Assembly: GCA_037389465.1 (NCBI GenBank)
Contig: JAZARR010000290.1
Location: forward strand, 57,362 to 121,361
DNA: 64,000 nucleotides
Source of the DNA: Baylisascaris procyonis
Lineage: Eukaryota; Nematoda; Chromadorea; Rhabditida; Ascarididae
Direction of reading: 5' to 3'
Under the pieces are notes generated by a model. The model was not told the origin of the DNA and did not search any database. It saw only the letters and a program-made list of their open reading frames with translations. This document shows positions 12,361 to 25,000 of this stretch, piece by piece. The translations under genes and the position numbers were made by a program. The stretch's first letter is position 1; each line of letters begins with the position of its first letter.

Positions 12361-15300
12361 GCCTAAAGTGGCGAGTAGTTCACAAAACATGATGATATTG
12401 CGGTGAATTCAACGGTTGTTTGTGTCAACTAGATGCCTAAAGTGGCGAGTAGTTCACAAAACATGATGATATTGCGGTGAATTCAACGGTTGTTTGTGTC
12501 AACTAGATGCCTATAAGTGGCGAGTAGTTCACAAAACATGATGATATTGCGGTGAATTCAACGGTTGTTTGTGTCAACTAGACGCCTATAAGTGGCGAGT
12601 AGTTCACAAAACATGATGATATTGCGGTGAATTCAACGGTTGTTTGTGTCAACTAGATGCCTAAAGTGGCGAGTAGTTCACAAAACATGATGATATTGCG
12701 GTGAATTCAACGGTTGTTTGTGTCAACTAGATGCCTATATGTGGCGAGTAGTTCACAAAACATGATGATATTGCGGTGAATTCAACGGTTGTTTGTGTCA
12801 ACTAGATGCCTATAAGTGGCGAGTAGTTCACAAAACATGATGATATTGCGGTGAATTCAACGGTTGTTTGTGTCAACTAGACGCCTAAAGTGGCGAGTAG
12901 TTCACAAAACATGATGATATTGCGGTGAATTCAACGGTTGTTTGTGTCAACTAGATGCCTATAAGTGGCGAGTAGTTCACAAAACATGAAGATATTGCTG
13001 TGAATTCAACGGTTGTTTGTGTCAACTAGATGCCTATAAGTGGCGAGTAGTTCACAAAACATGATGATATTGCGGTGAATTCAACGGTTGTTTGTGTCAA
13101 CTAGACGCCTATAAGTGGCGAGTAGTTCACAAAACATGATGATATTGCGGTGAATTCAACGGTTGTTTGTGTCAACTAGATGCCTATATGTGGCGAGTAG
13201 TTCACAAAACATGATGATATTGCGGTGAATTCAACGGTTGTTTGTGTCAACTAGATGCCTATAGGTGGCGAGTAGTTCACAAAACATGATGATATTGCGG
13301 TGATTCAACGGTTGTTTGTGTCAACTAGACGCCTAAAGTGGCGAGTAGTTCACAAAACATGATGATATTGCGGTGAATTCAACGGTTGTTTGTGTCAACT
13401 AGACGCCTATAAGTGGCGAGTAGTTCACAAAACATGATGATATTGCGGTGAATTCAACGGTTGTTTGTGTCAACTAGATGCCTATAAGTGGCGAGTAGTT
13501 CACAAAACATGATGATATTGCGGTGAATTCAACGGTTGTTTGTGTCAACTAGATGCCTATAAGTGGCGAGTAGTTCACAAAACATGATGATATTGCGGTG
13601 AATTCAACGGTTGTTTGTGTCAACTAGATGCCTATAAGTGGCGAGTAGTTCACAAAACATGATGATATTGCGGTGAATTCAACGGTTGTTTGTGTCAACT
13701 AGATGCCTATAAGTGGCGAGTAGTTCACAAAACATGATGATATTGCGGTGAATTCAACTTTTGTTTTGTGTCAACTAGATGCCTATAAGTGGCGAGTAGT
13801 TCACAAAACATGATGATATTGCGGTGAATTCAACGGTTGTTTGTACCTATAAGTGGCGAGTAGTTCACAAAACATGATGATATTGCGGTGAATTCAACGG
13901 TTGTTTGTGTCAACTAGACGCCTAAAGTGGCGAGTAGTTCACAAAACATGATGATATTGCGGTGAATTCAACGGTTGTTTGTGTCAACTAGATGCCTATA
14001 AGTGGCGAGTAGTTCACAAAACATGATGATATTGCGGTGAATTCAACGGTTGTTTGTGTCAACTAGATGCCTATAAGTGGCGAGTAGTTCACAAAACATG
14101 ATGATATTGCGGTGAATTCAACGGTTGTTTGTGTCAACTAGATGCCTATAAGTGGCGAGTAGTTCACAAAACATGATGATATTGCGGTGAATTCAACGGT
14201 TGTTTGTGTCAACTAGATGCCTAAAGTGGCGAGTAGTTCACAAAACATGATGATATTGCGGTGAATTCAACGGTTGTTTGTGTCAACTAGATGCCTATAA
14301 GTGGCGAGTAGTTCACAAAACATGATGATATTGCGGTGAATTCAACGGTTGTTTGTGTCAACTAGATGCCTATAAGTGGCGAGTAGTTCACAAAACATGA
14401 TGATATTGCGGTGAATTCAACGGTTGTTTGTGTCAACTAGATGCCTAAAGTGGCGAGTAGTTCACAAAACATGATGATATTGCGGTGAATTCAACGGTTG
14501 TTTGTGTCAACTAGATGCCTATAAGTGGCGAGTAGTTCACAAAACATGATGATATTGCGGTGAATTCAACGGTTGTTTGTGTCAACTAGATGCCTATAAG
14601 TGGCGAGTAGTTCACAAAACATGATGATATTGCGGTGAATTCAACGGTTGTTTGTGTCAACTAGACGCCTAAAGTGGCGAGTAGTTCACAAAACATGATG
14701 ATATTGCGGTGAATTCAACGGTTGTTTGTGTCAACTAGATGCCTATAAGTGGCGAGTAGTTCACAAAGCATGATGATATTGCGGTGAATTCAACGGTTGT
14801 TAGTGTCAACTAGATGCCTATAGGTGGCGAGTAGTTCACAAAACATGATGATATTGCGGTGAATTCAACGGTTCTTTGTGTCAACTAGACGCCTAAAGTG
14901 GCGAGTAGTTCACAAAACATGATGATATTGCGGTGAATTCAACGGTTGTTTTGTGTCAACTAGATGCCTATAAGTGGCGAGTAGTTCACAAAACATGATG
15001 ATATTGCGGTGAATTCAACGGTTGTTTGTGTCAACTAGATGCCTATAAGTGGCGAGTAGTTCACAAAACATGATGATATTGCGGTGAATTCAACGGTTGT
15101 TTGTGTCAACTAGACGCCTAAGTGGCGAGTAGTTCACAAAACATGATGATATTGCGGTGAATTCAACGGTTGTTTTGTGTCAACTAGATGCCTATAAGTG
15201 GCGAGTAGTTCACAAAACATGATGATATTGCGGTGAATTCAACGGTTGTTTGTGTCAACTAGACGCCTATAAGTGGCGAGTAGTTCACAAAACATGATGA

Positions 15301-18300
15301 TATTGCGGTGAACTCAGCGGTTGTTTGTGTCAACTAGACGCCTAAAGTGGCGAGTAGTTCACAAAACATGATGATATTGCGGTGAATTCAACGGTTGTTT
15401 TGTGTCAACTAGATGCCTATAAGTGGCGAGTAGTTCACAAAACATGATGATATTGCGGTGAATTCAACGGTTGTTTTGTGTCAACTAGATGCCTATAAGT
15501 GGCGAGTAGTTCACAAAACATGATGATATTGCGGTGAATTCAACTTTTGTTTTGTGTCAACTAGATGCCTATAAGTGGCGAGTAGTTCACAAAACATGAT
15601 GATATTGCGGTGAATTCAACGGTTGTTTGTGTCAACTAGATGCCTATAAGTGGCGAGTAGTTCACAAAACATGATGATATTGCGGTGAATTCAACGGTTG
15701 TTTGTGTCAACTAGAGTGCCTATAGGTGGCGAGTAGTTCACAAAACATGATGATATTGCGGTGAATTCAACGGTTGTTTGTGTCAACTAGACGCCTAAAG
15801 TGGCGAGTAGTTCACAAAACATGATGATATTGCGGTGAACTCAACGGTTGTTTGTGTCAACTAGACGCCTAAAGTGGCGAGTAGTTCACAAAACATGATG
15901 ATATTGCGGTGAATTCAACGGTTGTTTGTGTCAACTAGATGCCTATAAGTGGCGAGTAGTTCACAAAACATGATGATATTGCGGTGAATTCAACGGTTGT
16001 TTGTGTCAACTAGACGCCTATAAGTGGCGAGTAGTTCACAAAACATGATGATATTGCGGTGAATTCAACGGTTGTTTGTGTCAACTAGACGCCTCAAGTG
16101 GCGAGTAGTTCACAAAACATGATGATATTGCGGTGAATTCAACGATTGTTTGTGTCAACTAGATGCCTATAAGTGGCGAGTAGTTCACAAAACATGATGA
16201 TATTGCGGTGAATTCAACGGTTGTTTGTGTCAACTAGATGCCTATAAGTGGCGAGTAGTTCACAAAACATGATGATATTGCGGTGAATTCAACGGTTGTT
16301 TGTGTCAACTAGACGCCTAAAGTGGCGAGTAGTTCACAAAACATGATGATATTGCGGTGAATTCAACGGTTGTTTGTGTCAACTAGACGCCTAAAGTGGC
16401 GAGTAGTTCACAAAACATGATGATATTGCGGTGAATTCAACGGTTGTTTTGTGTCAACTAGATGCCTATAAGTGGCGAGTAGTTCACAAAACATGATGAT
16501 ATTGCGGTGAATTCAACGGTTGTTTGTGTCAACTAGATGCCTATAAGTGGCGAGTAGTTCACAAAACATGATGATATTGCGGTGAATTCAACGGTTGTTT
16601 GTGTCAATAGATGCCTATAAGTGGCGAGTAGTTCACAAAACATGATGATATTGCGGTGAATTCAACGGTTCTTTGTGTCAACTAGACGCCTAAAGTGGCG
16701 AGTAGTTCACAAAACATGATGATATTGCGGTGAATTCAACGGTTGTTTGTGTCAACTAGACTATTAAAGTGGCGAGTAGTTCACAAAACATGATGATATT
16801 GCGGTGAATTCAACGGTTGTTTGTGTCAACTAGATGCCTATAAGTGGCGAGTAGTTCACAAAACATGATGATATTGCGGTGAATTCAACGGTTGTTTGTG
16901 TCAACTAGATGCCTAAAGTGGCGAGTAGTTCACAAAACATGATGATATTGCGGTGAATTCAACGGTTGTTTTGTGTCAACTAGATGCCTATAAGTGGCGA
17001 GTAGTTCACAAAACATGATGATATTGCGGTGAATTCAACGGTTGTTTGTGTCAACTAGATGCCTATAAGTGGCGAGTAGTTCACAAAACATGATGATATT
17101 GCGGTGAATTCAGCGGTTCTTTGTGTCAACTAGACGCCTAAAGTGGCGAGTAGTTCACAAAACATGATGATATTGCGGTGAATTCAACTTTTGTTTTGTG
17201 TCAACTAGATGCCTATAAGTGGCGAGTAGTTCACAAAACATGATGATATTGCGGTGAATTCAACGGTTGTTTTGTGTCAACTAGATGCCTATAAGTGGCG
17301 AGTAGTTCACAAAACATGATGATATTGCGGTGAATTCAACGGTTGTTTGTGTCAACTAGATGCCTATAAGTGGCGAGTAGTTCACAAAACATGATGATAT
17401 TGCGGTGAATTCAACGGTTGTTTGTGTCAACTAGATGCCTAAAGTGGCGAGTAGTTCACAAAACATGATGATATTGCGGTGAATTCAACGGTTGTTTGTG
17501 TCAACTAGATGCCTATAAGTGGCGAGTAGTTCACAAAACATGATGATATTGCGGTGAATTCAACGGTTGTTTGTGTCAACTAGATGCCTATAAGTGGCGA
17601 GTAGTTCACAAAACATGATGATATTGCGGTGAATTCAACGGTTGTTTGTGTCAACTAGATGCCTATAAGTGGCGAGTAGTTCAAAAACATGATGATATTG
17701 CGGTGAATTCAACGGTTGTTTGTGTCAACTAGATGCCTAAGTGGCGAGTAGTTCACAAAACATGATGATATTGCGGTGAATTCAACGGTTGTTTGTGTCA
17801 ACTAGATGCCTATATGTGGCGAGTAGTTCACAAAACATGATGATATTGCGGTGAATTCAACGGTTGTTTGTGTCAACTAGACGCCTAAAGTGGCGAGTAG
17901 TTCACAAAACATGATGATATTGCGGTGAATTCAACGGTTGTTTTGTGTCAACTAGATGCCTATAAGTGGCGAGTAGTTCACAAAACATGATGATATTGCG
18001 GTGAATTCAACGGTTGTTTGTGTCAACTAGATGCCTATAAGTGGCGAGTAGTTCACAAAACATGATGATATTGCGGTGAATTCAACGGTTGTTTGTGTCA
18101 ACTAGATGCCTATAAGTGGCGAGTAGTTCACAAAACATGATGATATTGCGGTGAATTCAACGGTTGTGTGTCAACTAGACGCCTAAAGTGGCGAGTAGTT
18201 CACAAAACATGATGATATTGCGGTGAATTCAACGGTTGTTTTGTGTCAACTAGATGCCTATAAGTGGCGAGTAGTTCACAAAGCATGATGATATTGCGGT

Positions 18301-21300
18301 GAATTCAACGGTTGTTTGTGTCAACTAGATGCCTATAAGTGGCGAGTAGTTCACAAAACATGATGATATTGCGGTGAATTCAACGGTTGTTTGTGTCAAC
18401 TAGACGCCTATAAGTGGCGAGTAGTTCACAAAACATGATGATATTGCGGTGAATTCAACGGTTGTTTTGTGTCAACTAGATGCCTATAAGTGGCGAGTAG
18501 TTCACAAAACATGATGATATTGCGGTGAATTCAACTTTTGTTTTGTGTCAACTAGATGCCTATAAGTGGCGAGTAGTTCACAAAACATGATGATATTGCG
18601 GTGAATTCAACGGTTGTTAGTGTCAACTAGATGCCTATAGGTGGCGAGTAGTTCACAAAACATGATGATATTGCGGTGAATTCAGCGGTTGTTTGTGTCA
18701 ACTAGACGCCTATAAGTGGCGAGTAGTTCACAAAACATGATGATATTGCGGTGAATTCAACGGTTGTTTGTGTCAACTAGACTGCCTAAAGTGGCGAGTA
18801 GTTCACAAAACATGATGATATTGCGGTGAATTCAACGGTTGTTTGTGTCAACTAGATGCCTATAAGTGGCGAGTAGTTCACAAAACATGATGATATTGCG
18901 GTGAATTCAACGGTTGTTTGTGTCAACTAGATGCCTAAAGTGGCGAGTAGTTCACAAAACATGATGATATTGCGGTGAATTCAACGGTTGTTTGTGTCAA
19001 CTAGATGCCTAAAGTGGCGAGTAGTTCACAAAACATGATGATATTGCGGTGAATTCAACGGTTGTTTGTGTCAACTAGACGCCTCAAGTGGCGAGTAGTT
19101 CACAAAACATGATGATATTGCGGTGAATTCAACGGTTGTTTGTGTCAACTAGATGCCTATAAGTGGCGAGTAGTTCACAAAACATGATGATATTGCGGTG
19201 AATTCAACGGTTGTTTGTGTCAACTAGATGCCTATAGGTGGCGAGTAGTTCACAAAACATGATGATATTGCGGTGAATTCAACGGTTGTTTGTGTCAACT
19301 AGACGCCTAAAGTGGCGAGTAGTTCACAAAACATGATGATATTGCGGTGAATTCAACGGTTGTTTGTGTCAACTAGACTACTAAGTGGCGAGTAGTTCAC
19401 AAAACATGATGATATTGCGGTGAATTCAACGGTTGTTTGTGTCAACTAGATGCCTATATGTGGCGAGTAGTTCACAAAACATGATGATATTGCGGTGAAT
19501 TCAACGGTTGTTTGTGTCAACTAGATGCCTATAAGTGGCGAGTAGTTCACAAAACATGATGATATTGCGGTGAATTCAACGGTTGTTTTGTGTCAACTAG
19601 ATGCCTATAAGTGGCGAGTAGTTCACAAAACATGATGATATTGCGGTGAATTCAACGGTTGTTTGTGTCAACTAGATGCCTATAAGTGGCGAGTAGTTCA
19701 CAAAACATGATGATATTGCGGTGAATTCAACGGTTGTTTGTGTCAACTAGACGCCTAAAGTGGCGAGTAGTTCACAAAACATGATGATATTGCGGTGAAT
19801 TCAACGGTTGTTTTGTGTCAACTAGATGCCTATAAGTGGCGAGTAGTTCACAAAACATGATGATATTGCGGTGAATTCAACTTTTGTTTTGTGTCAACTA
19901 GATGCCTATATTTGGCGAGTAGTTCACAAAACATGATGATATTGCGGTGAATTCAACGGTTGTTTGTGTCAACTAGATGCCTATAAGTGGCGAGTAGTTC
20001 ACAAAACATGATGATATTGCGGTGAATTCAACGGTTGTTTGTGTCAACTAGATGCCTATAAGTGGCGAGTAGTTCACAAAACATGATGATATTGCGGTGA
20101 ATTCAACGGTTGTTTTGTGTCAACTAGATGCCTATAAGTGGCGAGTAGTTCACAAAACATGATGATATTGCGGTGAATTCAACGGTTGTTTGTGTCAACT
20201 AGATGCCTAAAGTGGCGAGTAGTTCACAAAACATGATGATATTGCGGTGAATTCAACGGTTGTTTGTGTCAACTAGATGCCTATAAGTGGCGAGTAGTTC
20301 ACAAAACATGATGATATTGCGGTGAATTCAACGGTTGTTTGTGTCAACTAGATGCCTATAAGTGGCGAGTAGTTCACAAAACATGATGATATTGCGGTGA
20401 ATTCAACGGTTGTTTGTGTCAACTAGACGCCTAAAGTGGCGAGTAGTTCACAAAACATGATGATATTGCGGTGAATTCAACGGTTGTTTTGTGTCAACTA
20501 GATGCCTATAAGTGGCGAGTAGTTCACAAAACATGATGATATTGCGGTGAATTCAACGGTTGTTTGTGTCAACTAGACGCCTATAAGTGGCGAGTAGTTC
20601 ACAAAACATGATGATATTGCGGTGAATTCAACGGTTGTTTGTGTCAACTAGATGCCTATAAGTGGCGAGTAGTTCACAAAACATGATGATATTGCGGTGA
20701 ATTCAACGGTTGTTTGTGTCAACTAGATGCCTATAAGTGGCGAGTAGTTCACAAAACATGATGATATTGCGGTGAATTCAACGGTTGTTTGTGTCAACTA
20801 GATGCTATAAGTGGCGAGTAGTTCACAAAACATGATGATATTGCGGTGAATTCAGCGGTTGTTTGTGTCAACTAGACGCCTAAAGTGGCGAGTAGTTCAC
20901 AAAACATGATGATATTGCGGTGAATTCAACGGTTGTTTTGTGTCAACTAGATGCCTATAAGTGGCGAGTAGTTCACAAAACATGATGATATTGCGGTGAA
21001 TTCAACGGTTGTTTTGTGTCAACTAGATGCCTATAAGTGGCGAGTAGTTCACAAAACATGATGATATTGCGGTGAATTCAGCGGTTGTTTGTGTGAACTA
21101 GACGCCTAAAGTGGCGAGTAGTTCACAAAACATGATGATATTGCGGTGAATTCAACGGTTGTTTTGTGTCAACTAGATGCCTATAAGTGGCGAGTAGTTC
21201 ACAAAACATGATGATATTGCGGTGAATTCAACTTTTGTTTGTGTCAACTAGATGCCTATATGTGGCGAGTAGTTCACAAAACATGATGATATTGCGGTGA

Positions 21301-22000
21301 ATTGAACGGTTGTTTGTGTCAATAGATGCCTATAGGTGGCGAGTAGTTCACAAAACATGATGATATTGCGGTGAATTCAACGGTTCTTTGTGTCAACTAG
21401 ACGCCTATAAGTGGCGAGTAGTTCACAAAACATGATGATATTGCGGTGAATTCAACGGTTGTTTGTGTCAACTAGATGCCTAAAGTGGCGAGTAGTTCAC
21501 AAAACATGATGATATTGCGGTGAATTCAACGGTTGTTTTGTGTCAACTAGATGCCTATAAGTGGCGAGTAGTTCACAAAACATGATGATATTGCGGTGAA
21601 TTCAACGGTTGTTTGTGTCAACTAGATGCCTAAAGTGGCGAGTAGTAGTTCACAAAACATGATGATATTGCGGTGAATTCAACGGTTGTTTGTGTCAACT
21701 AGATGCCTAAAGTGGCGAGTAGTTCACAAAACATGATGATATTGCGGTGAATTCAACGGTTGTTTGTGTCAACTAGACGCCTAAAGTGGCGAGTAGTTCA
21801 CAAAACATGATGATATTGCGGTGAATTCAACGGTTGTTTGTGTCAACTAGATGCCTATAAGTGGCGAGTAGTTCACAAAACATGATGATATTGCGGTGAA
21901 TTCAACGGTTGTTTGTGTCAATAGATGCCTATAGGTGGCGAGTAGTTCACAAAACATGATGATATTGCGGTGAATCTCAGCGGTTCTTTGTGTCAACTAG
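12361..22000. repeat. Mixed block where T51C, 74-bp and 76-bp monomers rise
   Basis: T51C ('gacgcc') first appears near 12,582 and becomes common, usually joined to the loss of T57 ('gacgcctaaag', 74 bp). The 76-bp extra-T form ('gttttgtgtc') becomes common from about 14.9 kb and often follows a 74-bp unit directly. A29G ('tcagcgg') appears from about 15.3 kb, and with G35C ('tcagcggttct') near 17.1 kb. Canonical units fill the rest. A unit at 13,805-13,868 has an 11-bp deletion. The block holds the trimeric higher-order repeat described separately. Confidence 0.8.
13921..15345. repeat. Trimeric higher-order repeat of 224 bp
   Basis: The T57-loss marker ('cctaa') falls at 13,921, 14,220, 14,444, 14,668, 14,892, 15,117 and 15,341. 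Spacings are 299, then 224, 224, 224, 225 and 224 bp. Each unit is two 'cctataag' monomers followed by one 'cctaa(a)g' monomer, the latter mostly with T51C. The first interval has one extra canonical monomer. The pattern fades on the right, where four to five non-deleted units follow. Such regular spacing is a direct sign of a higher-order repeat spread by unequal crossing over. Confidence 0.85.
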
Positions 22001-25000
22001 ACGCCTAAAGTGGCGAGTAGTTCACAAAACATGATGATATTGCGGTGAATTCAACGGTTCTTTGTGTCAACTAGACTGCCTATAAGTGGCGAGTAGTTCA
22101 CAAAACATGATGATATTGCGGTGAATTCAACGTTTTGTGTCAACTAGATGCCTATAAGTGGCGAGTAGTTCACAAAACATGATGATATTGCGGTGAATTC
22201 AACGGTTGTTTGTGTCAACTAGATGCCTATAAGTGGCGAGTAGTTCACAAAACATGATGATATTGCGGTGAATTCAACGGTTGTTTTGTGTCAACTAGAT
22301 GCCTATAAGTGGCGAGTAGTTCACAAAACATGATGATATTGCGGTGAATTCAACGGTTGTTTGTGTCAACTAGACGCCTATAAGTGGCGAGTAGTTCACA
22401 AAACATGATGATATTGCGGTGAACTCAGCGCTTCTTTGTGTCAACTAGACGCCTAAAGTGGCGAGTAGTTCACAAAACATGATGATATTGCGGTGAATTC
22501 AACGGTTGTTTTGTGTCAACTAGATGCCTATAAGTGGCGAGTAGTTCACAAAGCATGATGATATTGCGGTGAATTCAACGGTTGTTTTGTGTCAACTAGA
22601 TGCCTATAAGTGGCGAGTAGTTCACAAAACATGATGATATTGCGGTGAATTCAACGGTTGTTTGTGTCAACTAGATGCCTATAAGTGGCGAGTAGTTCAC
22701 AAAACATGATGATATTGCGGTGAATTCAACGGTTGTTTGTGTCAACTAGATGCCTATAAGTGGCGAGTAGTTCACAAAACATGATGATATTGCGGTGAAT
22801 TCAACGGTTGTTTTGTGTCAACTAGATGCCTATATGTGGCGAGTAGTTCACAAAACATGATGATATTGCGGTGAATTCAACGGTTGTTTGTGTCAACTAG
22901 ACGCCTAAAGTGGCGAGTAGTTCACAAAACATGATGATATTGCGGTGAATTCAACGGTTGTTTGTGTCAACTAGATGCCTATAAGTGGCGAGTAGTTCAC
23001 AAAACATGATGATATTGCGGTGAATTCAACGGTTGTTTTGTGTCAACTAGATGCCTATAAGTGGCGAGTAGTTCACAAAACATGATGATATTGCGGTGAA
23101 TTCAACGGTTGTTTGTGTCAACTAGACGCCTATAAGTGGCGAGTAGTTCACAAAACATGATGATATTGCGGTGAATTCAACGGTTGTTTTGTGTCAACTA
23201 GATGCCTATAAGTGGCGAGTAGTTCAAAAACATGATGATATTGCGGTGAATTCAACGGTTGTTTGTGTCAACTAGACGCCTCAAGTGGCGAGTAGTTCAC
23301 AAAACATGATGATATTGCGGTGAATTCAACGGTTGTTTGTGTCAACTAGATGCCTATAAGTGGCGAGTAGTTCACAAAACATGATGATATTGCGGTGAAT
23401 TCAACGGTTGTTTTGTGTCAACTAGATGCCTATAAGTGGCGAGTAGTTCACAAAACATGATGATATTGCGGTGAATTCAACGGTTGTTTGTGTCAACTAG
23501 ATGCCTATAGTGGCGAGTAGTTCACAAAACATGATGATATTGCGGTGAATTCAACGGTTGTTTGTGTCAACTAGATGCCTATAAGTGGCGAGTAGTTCAC
23601 AAAACATGATGATATTGCGGTGAATTCAACGGTTCTTTGTGTCAACTAGACGCCTAAAGTGGCGAGTAGTTCACAAAACATGATGATATTGCGGTGAATT
23701 CAACGGTTGTTTGTGTCAACTAGATGCTAAGTGGCGAGTAGTTCACAAAACATGATGATATTGCGGTGAATTCAACGGTTGTTTGTGTCAACTAGATGCC
23801 TAAAGTGGCGAGTAGTTCACAAAACATGATGATATTGCGGTGAATTCAACGGTTGTTTGTGTCAACTAGATGCCTAAAGTGGCGAGTAGTTCACAAAACA
23901 TGATGATATTGCGGTGAATTCAACTTTTGTTTTGTGTCAACTAGATGCCTATAAGTGGCGAGTAGTTCACAAAGCATGATGATATTGCGGTGAATTCAAC
24001 GGTTGTTTTGTGTCAACTAGATGCCTATAAGTGGCGAGTAGTTTCACAAAACATGATGATATTGCGGTGAATTCAACGGTTGTTTGTGTCAACTAGACGC
24101 CTAAAGTGGCGAGTAGTTCACAAAACATGATGATATTGCGGTGAATTCAACGGTTGTTTGTGTCAACTAGATGCTAAAGTGGCGAGTAGTTCACAAAACA
24201 TGATGATATTGCGGTGAATTCAACTTTTGTTTTGTGTCAACTAGATGCCTATAAGTGGCGAGTAGTTCACAAAACATGATGATATTGCGGTGAATTCAAC
24301 GGTTGTTTGTGTCAACTAGATGCCTATAAGTGGCGAGTAGTTCACAAAACATGATGATATTGCGGTGAATTCAACGGTTGTTTGTGTCAACTAGATGCCT
24401 ATAAGTGGCGAGTAGTTCACAAAACATGATGATATTGCGGTGAATTCAACGGTTGTTTGTGTCAACTAGATGCCTATAAGTGGCGAGTAGTTCACAAAAC
24501 ATGATGATATTGCGGTGAATTCAACGGTTGTTTGTGTCAACTAGACGCCTAAAGTGGCGAGTAGTTCACAAAACATGATGATATTGCGGTGAATTCAACG
24601 GTTGTTTTGTGTCAACTAGATGCCTATAAGTGGCGAGTAGTTCACAAAACATGATGATATTGCGGTGAATTCAACGGTTGTTTGTGTCAACTAGATGCCT
24701 ATAAGTGGCGAGTAGTTCACAAAACATGATGATATTGCGGTGAATTCAACGGTTGTTTGTGTCAACTAGATGCCTATAAGTGGCGAGTAGTTCACAAAAC
24801 ATGATGATATTGCGGTGAATTCAACGGTTGTTTGTGTCAACTAGATGCCTATAAGTGGCGAGTAGTTCACAAAACATGATGATATTGCGGTGAATTCAAC
24901 GGTTGTTTGTGTCAACTAGACGCCTAAAGTGGCGAGTAGTTCACAAAACATGATGATATTGCGGTGAATTCAACGGTTGTTTGTGTCAACTAGATGCCTA

